From the NCBI GenBank assembly GCA_034423195.1, contig DAOUIZ010000066.1:1-64000 (forward strand): 64,000 nt of DNA, given 5' to 3'. The notes below the pieces were generated by a model, which did no database searches, was not told the DNA's origin, and was given only the letters and a program-made list of their open reading frames with translations. Of this stretch, positions 1 through 8,429 are shown piece after piece. The stretch comes from CATOSK01 sp034423195 (GTDB lineage: Bacteria; Chloroflexota; Dehalococcoidia; Lucifugimonadales; UBA3495). Made by a program: the position numbers and the translations under genes. Positions within the stretch are counted from its first letter, which is position 1; each line of letters begins with the position of its first letter.

Positions 1-3
1 GAG

Positions 4-257
4 GCAGCACCCGCTCTTCGGAGGGGGTGAGGATTGAAACAATCTATCCGCCACCCGCAGTTCGGGCAGATTACCTGCAGCACCCGCTCTTCGGAGGGGG
101 TGAGGATTGAAACTCGGTGCCGTATTCGTTCCACGCCGCCACCGCTGCAACGCAGCACCCGCTCTTCGGAGGGAGTGAGGATTGAAACAGACAGGCCAGC
201 CGGAGCGAACCGCGCCGGCCCCGAGGGGCAGCACCCGCTCTTCGGAGGGGGTGAGGA
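4..257 (+). CRISPR. CRISPR array, trailer end (3 full repeats + 1 degenerate)
   Basis: Three 37-nt direct repeats lie at 4-40, 77-113 and 152-188. They start GCAGCACCCGCTC and end GTGAGGATTGAAAC. A fourth copy at 228-257 matches the first 30 nt and then loses the ATTGAAAC end. Spacers are 41-76 (36 nt), 114-151 (38 nt) and 189-227 (39 nt). The third repeat has one G-to-A change at 174. Each repeat can fold as CACCC-CTC / UUCG loop / GAG-GGGTG with one internal mismatch. The ATTGAAAC 3' end is the 5' handle typical of type I or III systems. Together with the decayed last copy, it puts the leader and older sequence to the left, outside the window, with transcription left to right. No cas gene is visible here, so the subtype is open. 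Confidence 0.95.
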
Positions 258-903
258 GATATAGATGTGGGGGAAAGGCATTTTCTGTCGGCCTGCAACG
301 CATGTGCGGCTTTCCCGAGGCACTCTGGTTCTGATCACCTCCTTCCTAATCATCTATGGACCCCCGCCGATTCATCATCCTCCCGGGCCGGGGCCGGGCC
401 ATTCCGGGACGGAACGCGCACTGGGCACCCCAACCTACCGGGACGCGCATTCACGCCCCTTCTCCGGGAACCTGGGGCGATTTTCACAAACCCGCCGGGC
501 ACAGCTGAGAGAACTTCGACCGGCTGGGTCTGGACTCCCCCAGCATCAGGCCGGAGCTTGTGGAAATCTTCTTGGAGATCGCCGACAAGGCCGCCGAGCA
601 CGGCATCTCCCCTGAAGGTTTCCATGCCCACGTCCGGGGCATGCCCCACCGGTGCTGGGCAGCGCCTTCGACGCCGTCATTGTCGACTCCCGCCCGGGCA
701 TCCGGGCCACGCTGGCGAACAACTTCTGAACATCTCCTTTCCCACCTGGATGTGCCCGGGAGCGACGCGTAGGCCATCCGGCTGGCGGTGTGAGAGCTAC
801 GCCGACTCCGCGGGCAGCTGGGGTCATCCTGCTGCTTCCCGCGCAAAAGCCTGGCCGGGTCCTCCCATGGCAGACTGGGTGAAGACCAACCAGGAGGTGA
901 CCC
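258..903. other. Non-coding or decayed stretch between CRISPR array and RHH gene
   Basis: No intact gene is convincing here. Plus-strand fragments look coding but sit in different frames. One is an amphipathic segment around 546-640 (EIFLEIADKAAEHG). Another, around 655-726, reads FDAVIVDSRPG followed by a stop, which faintly resembles the Walker B region of ParA/MinD ATPases. If real, this is a frameshifted remnant of a ParA-like gene upstream of the small ribbon-helix-helix gene. The resemblance rests on about a dozen residues and is weak. Confidence 0.3.
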
Positions 904-1260
904 ATGAATCGTACGTGCATCCACCTATCCCTCGACCCTGGGGCGGTAGCCGCCCTTACCATGCTGGCTGAGGAGCAGAGGTTGACCCTGGCCGACCTGA
1001 TCAGGGACGTGCTGGACCGGCACCTGGACGACCTCCGCCACCGCAGGGCCGAAGGCGGGGCCGATGCCGGCGACGGCGAGACCTTCGCCTATACGATGCA
1101 ACAGCAGCGGGCGGAGGGGGCGGAGGAGTTCGACCCACTGCGCGCCTGGCTCCGCCTGTCCCCGGAGGCCCGCTGGTACGCGGCGGAGCGCGGCCTGGTC
1201 CAGCCCCCATGGGCGGAGCTGGAGGCGGCCGAGACCGCCGATGACCCCATGCCGGTTTGA
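904..1260 (+). CDS. Small ribbon-helix-helix-like protein
   Basis: 118 aa, ATG start 8 nt after a very strong ribosome site (AGGAGGTGA) at about 894-902, which argues for real translation. The first 45 residues (short beta strand IHLSLD, then two helices around LTMLAEEQR and LADLIRDVLDRHL) fit the ribbon-helix-helix fold of CopG/Arc-type DNA binders, as found in antitoxins and plasmid partition proteins. The acidic C-terminal part (QQQRAEG to the end) has no recognised domain. The surroundings are decayed DNA beside a CRISPR array, so it may be a leftover antitoxin or partition regulator. No toxin partner is visible. The family call is by pattern only. Confidence 0.55.
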   Translation: MNRTCIHLSLDPGAVAALTMLAEEQRLTLADLIRDVLDRHLDDLRHRRAEGGADAGDGETFAYTMQQQRAEGAEEFDPLRAWLRLSPEARWYAAERGLVQPPWAELEAAETADDPMPV

Positions 1261-2588
1261 CCGCGGCCTCCAGGCTCCCCGGTTCAGACCCGCCGGACAC
1301 AGCACCGGGAGGCACGGAGATCGGCCTCGCCGGAGGCCTAATGAGACACGGGAGAGGCCCTGGAGGCGGCCGTAATCAGATGGACATCCAATGAGCCTGG
1401 ATCATGCTCCCATGCCCTAACAACCACCCCCCACGCCCCCATCCGAGGACATGGCCGGAAAAGTTGTACACACCGCCGAGCACCGGCCCCGATGGCGAAA
1501 ACCGCATTCCGAACAAACTATCGAAACGTGCACCGGACGTGCGGGGAAGGGCCCTCCAGCCCGTTCGGGCAGCCCCTCCGTAATGAAACCTACAACGGCT
1601 ACGCTGGGAAGAGGGGCCCCATGGCCAGCCCCCCTTCTGGCCGGAAAGGGCCGTTTTTCAGCTCGACTCCTGGACCTTTTTGAGACTGGGTTTTTGGGCC
1701 AGACCATGACGCTCCCCGGGGCATGGCGAGGCCTCCTTCGGCCCGTAATCCCGGTGATGGAAGGCCAGAAAAAACCCCGATGGTGCCCTCAGCGCAGCCT
1801 GGGTTACGGACCGGCCATGATGCCCACGATGCGGGCCAGGTCGATCCCGCGGCCCTGCAGCTCGTGGGGATGTCCACGGCAAAGATGACCGCCAACTCCA
1901 CCGCGGAGAAATCGTGCTCCCCCAAAGCGGCCGCCGCCTGGTGGGTGGTGCGGGTCTCCACCAGGGACCGTAGCCGCGCTCTTTCCTCTCCGCTCCAGCG
2001 CTGGTAGGAAAGCGGCCCCCAGCTCACCCCGCTGGCTCCTGGAGGCGCGGGTTTTGCTTCTTCTCCCCGTTCCGGCCCACCATGATCCCAATGACCCGGG
2101 GCAGGTCGACGCTGACGGAGTCGAGCTCGTGGGTGCTCTCCTTGAGGAAGCCGAATAGGTGCTGCACCGATATGCGGTGGGCCTCGGCCATGGGACGGCT
2201 CCCGCAGGGATGGATGACCCTGAGCACACCGCCGCCGATGCTGGCCGCGCCCCAGGCGGCATCGCCGCCGAGGAGACCAGGGACGGCGCCGACGGTCGGA
2301 TCCGGTTCTGAAGTTCCCATCCCCTGGGCGTCCTCCTGTAGGCCGACTCCGGCAGCGGATGAATCCCCGCCGGCATGGTGCCCCGAGTCCAACCCGAGAA
2401 GGAAGGGCTAATCCCCACCGCTCCACGAGTTAGATGCCGGAGCTGGAAGCGGCGGTTCTCACATTTCCAGTCCAGCCTCCCACCCGCCATCAGGCTACAC
2501 CGAGGTTACAGGACTTCCCCCTGGCGGCTTGTGGGCCCCGCCTGCCGCCCGGGTGGAGGGACATCAAAATCGGACCATAGGAGCGCAC
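1261..2588. other. 1.3 kb without a confident gene; decayed coding traces
   Basis: Open frames on both strands overlap one another and none has family-like sequence along its length. On the minus strand there are two similar stretches about 265 bp apart (around 1816-1878 and 2081-2141). Both encode a segment ending in a DL(A/P)R(I/V)(V/I)GIM pattern after HEL. They read as duplicated pieces of a lost gene. The region lies between the CRISPR array and a nuclease-like gene and looks like a graveyard of inserted DNA. Confidence 0.5.
1804..2040 (-). pseudogene. Fragment of a SANT/Myb-like DNA-binding gene, frameshifted
   Basis: Read right to left, one frame gives RWSGEERARLRSLVETRTT followed by an AALG segment, the spacing of tryptophan-led SANT/Myb-like helix-turn-helix repeats. 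Continuing to FSAVELAVIFAVDIP, the frame must shift near 1872 to reach HELQGRGIDLARIVGIM and a stop at 1804. A single small indel explains the break. Neither half has a good start with a ribosome site. A second partial copy of the last segment lies near 2081-2141. This is probably a dead gene; the domain call is tentative. Confidence 0.3.
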
Positions 2589-3257
2589 ATGAAGATCCAA
2601 CCGTCATTTTCACAACGCCGCCGGACGGAGCCCACCCGCCGGGCGGAGTTCGCCATCTACGAGGCCCTAGAGGCCAGCGACCTACCCGGCAGGGCCTTGT
2701 ACGAGGTCAAAGTCGACCAGGACTCGCGCCAGGTGGACCTGTTGGTCTGGGCCGAGGGAGTCGCCGTCTTCGTCGTCCAGATCAAGGGTGGGCTATACCT
2801 AATCGACCGGGGTGAGCTCTGGCTCGTTACTCATCGCGGACGGGAGCTGAAGGAGGCGCTCCTGGCCGACCTGTGGGATGACACCATGGACATCCAGCGG
2901 TTCCTCAAGCACACCCTCCACCGGGGCACCTACCTGGTGCCGGTCCTGGCCCTCCCCGACATGGAGGAGGACGCGGACATCCTGGACATGGCCGCCAGGA
3001 GGCAGGTCGAGGTCATCTTCGGGAAGGACGATTGGGCCCATCGCCTGGTCGAGCTGGCCCGCTGCCACCCCATCCGGCACCGGCCCACCGCAGCGACCAT
3101 CGAGCAGGAGGTGCTGGCCGTGATGCCGGAGCTGGCTCCGTCCAGCAGCCCAACGCCGCCCCAGGTGGTGATCAAGAACGTGGAAAACTTGCACATCCAC
3201 GTGGGGCCGGAGGTCGGGGAGACCCTGGGTCTCCCCGACCTGACGGCCGAGGACTAA
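2589..3257 (+). CDS. NERD-domain (nuclease-related) protein
   Basis: 222 aa from the ATG at 2589, chosen over an upstream TTG because an AGGAG ribosome site sits just before it. Residues about 15-130 show the NERD layout, a restriction-endonuclease-like fold: a conserved Glu at 20, QVDLLV with Asp50 in the first core strand, and QIKGG (Gln64-x-Lys66) in the next. This is the D...(E/Q)xK metal-binding set used by PD-(D/E)XK nucleases. The C-terminal tail (about 180-222) is Pro/Ser-rich, then VVIKNVENLHIHVG. NERD proteins are often linked to DNA processing or defence. The place between a CRISPR array and an SbcDC-type pair fits that, but the substrate is unknown. Confidence 0.75.
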   Translation: MKIQPSFSQRRRTEPTRRAEFAIYEALEASDLPGRALYEVKVDQDSRQVDLLVWAEGVAVFVVQIKGGLYLIDRGELWLVTHRGRELKEALLADLWDDTMDIQRFLKHTLHRGTYLVPVLALPDMEEDADILDMAARRQVEVIFGKDDWAHRLVELARCHPIRHRPTAATIEQEVLAVMPELAPSSSPTPPQVVIKNVENLHIHVGPEVGETLGLPDLTAED

Positions 3258-3459
3258 CCCACGGCAGCGTCTCCGGCAACCCTGGCCCGGGGCGGGGGTC
3301 GGGACCGTCGGGGGCGCTGCTCCCCAATAACGTTGAGCTGAATCGGTGAATCGGCTTGACCCTCCTTGCATAGCATCACTATCCACTTCCCCAAGATTTC
3401 GCGAGACCGTCGATAACAAACACTCCGCGCAATATTCAAGAGCGGTGCCCCGTTGGTTC

Positions 3460-6400
3460 CTATACCTCGACCACCTGAGCGCCCGCAGCCTCCTCGAACA
3501 TTCTGGCCATCTCGGGATGGCAGGTGAAGACTAGGACCTGGTTGGTCTCGGAAAGGGCAGCGAAGGACTCAGCGGCCAGCCTCGCCCGCTCCGGGTCGAA
3601 GTTGACCAGCACCTCGTCAACCACCACCGGCAGCCGCTCAGCATGCTCGCCGAACTCCCGCACCAGCCCAAACCGGAGGGCCAGGTACAGCTGCTCCCGG
3701 GTGCCCCGGCTGAGCTCATGGGGGCGCTTGGCGCCGCCGGCGCCGTCCATGACGGTGACGGTGCGTTCCCCGATGGGCACGAACAGGCGGGCATACCGCT
3801 GCCCGGTGATGTGGGAGAAGAAGTCCTGGGCGTGCTGCACCACCCGGGGTTGCCGCTCCATCTCGAACTTCCGGCGAGTTTTTTCCAGGAGTGCTTCCGC
3901 CATGGTGAGGCGCGACCACTCCCGGGCGGAGTCCCGCAGCTGTTCCAGAAGGACCTCCCGCTGGGCCCGCAGCCGGGATGATTCCTCTTCTCCAGTCAAC
4001 TGCTCCAGCTCATGATCGATGCGTCCCCGTTCCTCCTGAAGGCCGCTGCGGCGCTCCTCCAACTCCCGCACCTGTGCCGCCACCCTGCCGGATTCCTCGT
4101 TGAGCTGGATCTGGTCGGTGCCCGCCAGGCTCTCACGGAAGGCGTCAAACCTCTCGCCGGGGCCGCTCAGCACCTCCAGGCGGCGCACGAGCTCATTCCG
4201 CTGCTGCTGCAGTTCCAGCCGGGTCTGGTGGGTGCTGGCGCGCCGTCGGAAGTCCTCCGCGTCATCGGCGCCGCCCAGAGCCAGGAAGCCGTCCAGTTCC
4301 TGCTGGGCCGTTCCCAGGCGCTGGCTTCGGTCCTCGACCAGGCGGCGGGCTGTTTCCTGCTGCTCCAAGGCGGCATCACGCCGGGACTGGGCTTCCCCCG
4401 CCCGATTCATCCGGTCGATGAGGGTGTCGGCGGCGGCGGCCAACTGCCCCCAATTACCATCAGCGAGCGCAATATCATGGGCAACGGCCAGGGGATCCAC
4501 CTTCTGTTGGAACTCCTGGATATCCACTTCGATGGCGGCGACCCGGTCCCGCATCCGGCGGGTTTCCGCCAGGACGCCCCTGGCCGTGTCGATGCGGGCC
4601 AGGAACAGGGCCACGCCATCCGGGGTAAGGCCCTCGTCCATACGGCGGGCCCGCAGCCACTCTCGCCATTCCTGTTGGATCTCCTGGTCCGCCGACGCCG
4701 CGCCTTCCTTGTACTTGACCCCATCTGTGAAGCGCTGTTCCTGAGAGCGCTCCCTACGGGACGCCTCCTCCAGCCTGGCATTGGCGGATTCCCAGACTCC
4801 GAGCTGGGCGCGGACGGCCTCCAGACGGGCTTCTGCCGAGTCCAGCGCCGCCCCATCGGGCTGCTCTGTGAAGCCCAGGGCCGCCGCCGACTCCATCAGG
4901 GCCTGGCGTGACCTCTCCGCGGCAGATTCGGCGGCGGCGGCCTGCCGGCCCAGGGGAGACGTCACCGGTGAGGCAGTCCCGGAAGAAGCGGACCTGCCCC
5001 GAAACCACAGGACGGCGGCAACGGCTATCAGAACCAGGCCTCCGGCAACCCCCAGGGACATCGCCTGGCCCCCGAGGAGCACGCCAATCACCGCCAGCGC
5101 AACACCTGCCAGGGCGAGCAGGACCAGCGCCAGGGCAGGGAGGGTCCGCGACGCCGCGTTAGGGGAATCCGTGCTCGAGGCCAGGACGCCGAGCTGTCCC
5201 CGGAGGTTTTCGTGGTTCTGACGCAGCCTTTCGTATTCGCCCAGGTTCCCCCTGGCCGTGCGGAGCGCATCGTGACGCTCCATCAACCCCGCGGCGTCCA
5301 GGGGCGGCGGATCCGAGGGCAGCTGTTCCCGGGACTCCCGGGTCTCCAGCTGGCGGTCAAGCAATGCGCGCCGTTCCTGCTCCGCGCGAAGCTGGGCCTG
5401 GCGAAGATGTTCCCCGCTGTCCGCCAAGCGCTCCTTCCAGGCATCCACCTGGTCGCGGACCACCAGGGACGCATCGAAAGCGTCCAGGCCTGCCTCGTCC
5501 CACTGGGGACCCAGCTCGGCCAGGCCGGAGGAGACGCCGGCTTCCATCTCCCGGAGCTCACCCTGCCTCTCAGGAAGGTCGTGGACCGAATCATCGAAGC
5601 TGCCGCGTCCCCGCCGGATTTCCTCGATCCGGTCCGCAGCTTCCAGAAGCGCCTCGTCCGGAATGGCGGCCGACGCCGCCTCGGCGGCAACCCGCAGCTG
5701 CTCCGCGGCCTCCTCGTAGTCGGCCCTGGCCTGACGCACCCTTTCCTGCAGGGCCTCCAGCCTGGGGACGGCATCGTCGGGGAACTGCTCGTAGACGGGA
5801 ATGTCCTCCAGCCGGGAATCGCAGTTGCTCAACTCTACCCAGTCATCCCATCCGGAAACCAGGTTCCGGACCTCGGCGTGGCGGGTGTTGCACCGGGAGA
5901 GCTCCTCGCCCAGGGCCTGCTGCTCCATTTCGATCTCAGCCCGGCGCGCCGTCAGGCCACCATACAGGTCCGCGTTCCCCCTGACCGCCTGCATCTGCTG
6001 GTCGATCTCGCGGATCGAGGCCGCCAGTTTGGGGATCTCCTGGGCTCGGCCGGTGGGAAGGAAGATGCCCCTCTTCCGAGCGTTCAGGCGCTGGCCGAAG
6101 GCGGACAGCCCGGGCACGCCCTGTCCGGCGCTGTAGATGGACTCGTTTACCGAGGAGTCGTCCAGCAGCCCTGCCTGCTGGAGCTCGTCGAGGCCGAAGG
6201 CAAACACGTTGCTGAACACCGCCGGCGCCGCTCCTCCGGTGATGCGGGGCAGGAACTCGCCCGGGTCCAGGGGTTCGCCGGCATCGTTCCTGATGGCAAT
6301 CGAACCGCCCCGGTTACCGGCATACCGCTCCAGCGTGTAGACCTGGCCGTCATCTGCGGACAGGCGTATCCGCCCACCGTGACGCCCGCCGGCGAGGGGC

Positions 6401-6582
6401 GGGTAATGGTCATCCCGGCCCTGCCTGGGGAAACCGAAAAGCACGGTCCGTATGAAAGCCAGCAGGGTGCTCTTCCCCGCTTCGTTGGGGCCATGGAACA
6501 CGGTGACCCGCCCTTCCACCGGGGAGATGGTCTGCTGGTGAAAGCGGCCGAACCCGTCCAGAAACAGCTCCTCCAGCTTCAT
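3460..6582 (-). CDS. YhaN/SbcC-like AAA ATPase with long coiled coil
   Basis: 1040 aa. The start is set at the ATG at 6582, which overlaps the stop of the upstream nuclease gene (ATGA), a sign of translational coupling. The N-terminus has the Walker A loop GPNEAGKST (residues 31-39). The C-terminus has the ABC signature LSRGTREQ, Walker B VVVDEVLVNFD and the switch-like FTCHPEM. Between them lie several hundred residues of coiled coil. About mid-protein there are two hydrophobic stretches (around LALVLLALAGVALAVIGVLL and VAGGLVLIAVAAVLWF), a feature of YhaN but not of classic SbcC/Rad50. It should form a complex with the metallophosphoesterase next door for DNA end processing, perhaps at the membrane. 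Confidence 0.9.
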   Translation of the reverse strand: MKLEELFLDGFGRFHQQTISPVEGRVTVFHGPNEAGKSTLLAFIRTVLFGFPRQGRDDHYPPLAGGRHGGRIRLSADDGQVYTLERYAGNRGGSIAIRNDAGEPLDPGEFLPRITGGAAPAVFSNVFAFGLDELQQAGLLDDSSVNESIYSAGQGVPGLSAFGQRLNARKRGIFLPTGRAQEIPKLAASIREIDQQMQAVRGNADLYGGLTARRAEIEMEQQALGEELSRCNTRHAEVRNLVSGWDDWVELSNCDSRLEDIPVYEQFPDDAVPRLEALQERVRQARADYEEAAEQLRVAAEAASAAIPDEALLEAADRIEEIRRGRGSFDDSVHDLPERQGELREMEAGVSSGLAELGPQWDEAGLDAFDASLVVRDQVDAWKERLADSGEHLRQAQLRAEQERRALLDRQLETRESREQLPSDPPPLDAAGLMERHDALRTARGNLGEYERLRQNHENLRGQLGVLASSTDSPNAASRTLPALALVLLALAGVALAVIGVLLGGQAMSLGVAGGLVLIAVAAVLWFRGRSASSGTASPVTSPLGRQAAAAESAAERSRQALMESAAALGFTEQPDGAALDSAEARLEAVRAQLGVWESANARLEEASRRERSQEQRFTDGVKYKEGAASADQEIQQEWREWLRARRMDEGLTPDGVALFLARIDTARGVLAETRRMRDRVAAIEVDIQEFQQKVDPLAVAHDIALADGNWGQLAAAADTLIDRMNRAGEAQSRRDAALEQQETARRLVEDRSQRLGTAQQELDGFLALGGADDAEDFRRRASTHQTRLELQQQRNELVRRLEVLSGPGERFDAFRESLAGTDQIQLNEESGRVAAQVRELEERRSGLQEERGRIDHELEQLTGEEESSRLRAQREVLLEQLRDSAREWSRLTMAEALLEKTRRKFEMERQPRVVQHAQDFFSHITGQRYARLFVPIGERTVTVMDGAGGAKRPHELSRGTREQLYLALRFGLVREFGEHAERLPVVVDEVLVNFDPERARLAAESFAALSETNQVLVFTCHPEMARMFEEAAGAQVVEV

Positions 6583-7853
6583 TCGTCCTCCGCCATCAAC
6601 CCGGTGAGGCATTCCTCTTCGGCATCGGCCAGTAGCTGCCAGAGCTCATCGTCTGAAGGTGCGAACTCTCGGAGGAGGTCCCTGACCTCCCTGCGGTTGT
6701 AGAGCGGCTGCAGCAACTGCCGTAACTCGGCCACATCCGCACTGGGTTCACGCAGTTCCCCCGAGAGCCTGACCAGGTCCCCGACGAAATCCTCACGTTG
6801 CAGCGCCAGTTCCCGGTCCACCGGGGGAGCGGTATCCAGCCGGATCCCCTCGCACCAGAGCCATGCACCACGGCCATCGTATTGTTCATTGAGCTGGTCA
6901 CGGATGGCCTCGGCGGCATCCCCGCTGCGCAGGTCCCGGTGCAATGGCCCGCGTCCAACCAGCTCCAGGCGGGCAACCACGGAACGCCCCTCGGCGTTCC
7001 CCAAGGCATCTTCAGCCAGGGCGTCCACCGCGTCGAGCAGGGCCTGTTCCGTTTCCAGGGGCCCGATGTCCAGCGAGAAGGTCTCCCAGCGCACGACGTC
7101 CACAGGCCGGAAATCCAGATGGACGGCCCCATTGTCGTCCACCTCCACCAGGTAGACCCCCCGGGCTCCAGGCTCGTTGGGATGGCGGCCCTGGGGATTC
7201 CCCGGGTAAACGACGGTCGGACCCCGTTCCCGCAGCGTCTGGCGGGTGTGGACATGCCCCAGGGCCCAGTAGTCCAGGCCCGCCTCAGCCAGGTCGGACA
7301 CGGAGCAGGGGGCGTAGGAGTCGTGGTCCTGGTTGCCGCCCACGTTGGCGTGGAGCAGCCCGATGCTGAATCCCTCTCCGGTACTGGCTCCGGAAAAGCG
7401 GGGAGTCAGGTTCTCTCTGACCTCCCGTGTCGGGTAGCTCACCCCGTAGACCGCCGCCCGCTCCGGCTCATCCAGGAAGACAGGAAATCCCTCCACCTCG
7501 GGACCAAACCGGACGCAACCCGCCGGCAGGTCCAGCCTCGCCTCCCAGCCGTCCAGCGGGTCGTGGTTGCCGTGGCAGATGAAGGAGCGGATGCCGGCCC
7601 AGTCCAGCTGGGACAGCCCCTCGATGAAGCGAAGCTGGGCACGGAGGCTGCGGTCCGCTCCGTCGTAGATGTCGCCAGCGACCAGCAGGGCATCCACCTT
7701 CTCCTGGATACACAGGTCGATGATGTTCCGGTAGGCGTCGAAGGTGGCGCTGCTCAGGGCGTCGGCTACGTGTGCCGGAGCCTCGGTGCGGATGCCCTTG
7801 AATGGACTGTCCAGGTGCAGGTCGGCGGCGTGGACGAAGCGGAGTCTGGACAT
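6579..7853 (-). CDS. YhaO/SbcD-like DNA repair exonuclease (metallophosphoesterase)
   Basis: 424 aa. The calcineurin-like phosphoesterase motifs appear in order: DLHLDSPF near the start (Asp and His metal ligands), GDIYDG, GNHDP and GHVHTRQ. These are the Mre11/SbcD signatures for two-metal nucleases. The family is usually about 380-420 aa, so it is complete. It shares a 4-nt overlap with the ATPase gene, and the two should make one nuclease-ATPase complex for double-strand-end repair. YhaO and YhaN are the closest named relatives because of the partner's membrane hairpin. Confidence 0.92.
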   Translation of the reverse strand: MSRLRFVHAADLHLDSPFKGIRTEAPAHVADALSSATFDAYRNIIDLCIQEKVDALLVAGDIYDGADRSLRAQLRFIEGLSQLDWAGIRSFICHGNHDPLDGWEARLDLPAGCVRFGPEVEGFPVFLDEPERAAVYGVSYPTREVRENLTPRFSGASTGEGFSIGLLHANVGGNQDHDSYAPCSVSDLAEAGLDYWALGHVHTRQTLRERGPTVVYPGNPQGRHPNEPGARGVYLVEVDDNGAVHLDFRPVDVVRWETFSLDIGPLETEQALLDAVDALAEDALGNAEGRSVVARLELVGRGPLHRDLRSGDAAEAIRDQLNEQYDGRGAWLWCEGIRLDTAPPVDRELALQREDFVGDLVRLSGELREPSADVAELRQLLQPLYNRREVRDLLREFAPSDDELWQLLADAEEECLTGLMAEDE

Positions 7854-8062
7854 GGGTATCTGGTCCTTTGTGCGGGGAGCCTGTGGATCATGGGCCTGGG
7901 TCCGCCCATCGGATTCTACCGGGGTTTGCCTAGAGGCGCATCACCAGCGTGACAGCAGGTGGAAGTCAGGCTGGGGCTTATGCCGGTAGTGCGACTCTTT
8001 CGGAGAAATTCACCTGGGCCTCGAGTGCTCCAAGGGAAGCCTCTGGTGGCCGGCACCGGCAA
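7854..8062. other. Gap between repair operon and integrase locus
   Basis: About 210 bases upstream of the exonuclease gene with no recognised gene or RNA. It should hold the promoter of the repair pair on the minus strand, but no clear -35/-10 pair stands out. I looked for a copy of the tRNA-Ala 3' end here that could mark the far end of an integrated element and did not see one. Confidence 0.4.
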
Positions 8063-8410
8063 CTAGGCCGTCATCGTTCTTGGGTTTCCAGCCGACATCG
8101 GCGGAAGCACATCCAACAGCGAACCAATGCCCAGGGACTCGTACCCCGCACGGTCGATTTTCAGGCGGTCTTCCTGGTCCAGCCTGTCATGGGACGCGAT
8201 GGATGCCGCCACCATCCCCGCTCCATTCCTGATCATGGCGTCCAGCACGTCGACTCCGTATCCGTCACCTTCCCGGGACAGGTCGGACACCTGGATCAAC
8301 CGGTCGCAGTCCGGCCGAACCCTTTCCGACTCCTCCGTACAGGTGCTTCTTGTTCCATCGTTCACCGAGGCAAACTTTGTCCTTCGTGGCGACTTCGACC
8401 TTTCGTCCAA
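8063..8410 (-). CDS. Small hypothetical protein downstream of integrase
   Basis: 115 codons from a TTG at 8410, 20 nt after the integrase stop on the same strand. The sequence has a normal soluble-protein composition (for example DLSREGDGYGVDVLDAMIRN, then HDRLDQEDRLKIDRAGYESLG), but matches no family I know. The ribosome site (AAGGA) is very close to the TTG, so the start is weak. It may be a real accessory gene of the integrated element, or a chance open frame. Confidence 0.35.
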   Translation of the reverse strand: MDERSKSPRRTKFASVNDGTRSTCTEESERVRPDCDRLIQVSDLSREGDGYGVDVLDAMIRNGAGMVAASIASHDRLDQEDRLKIDRAGYESLGIGSLLDVLPPMSAGNPRTMTA

Positions 8411-8429
8411 AGATCCTTAAGTTGGTCGG

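Noticed and set aside
655..726. ParA-like partition ATPase gene
   Set aside because: Only a short FDAVIVDSRPG-like stretch before a stop; no Walker A found upstream in any frame.
267..971. 234-codon open frame after the CRISPR array
   Set aside because: Pro/Arg/Ser-rich sequence with no family-like blocks; overlaps other frames and the start of the small RHH gene. Typical of GC-rich shadow frames.
4012..6702. Long plus-strand open frames over the YhaN gene
   Set aside because: They are antisense to a gene with clear Walker A, signature and Walker B motifs; GC-rich third positions keep the opposite strand open.
7140..7150. CACCTCCACCA, an 11-nt match to the tRNA-Ala 3' end, as a second attachment site
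   Set aside because: It lies inside the exonuclease coding region, on the opposite strand to the tRNA, and the similarity stops at 11 nt.
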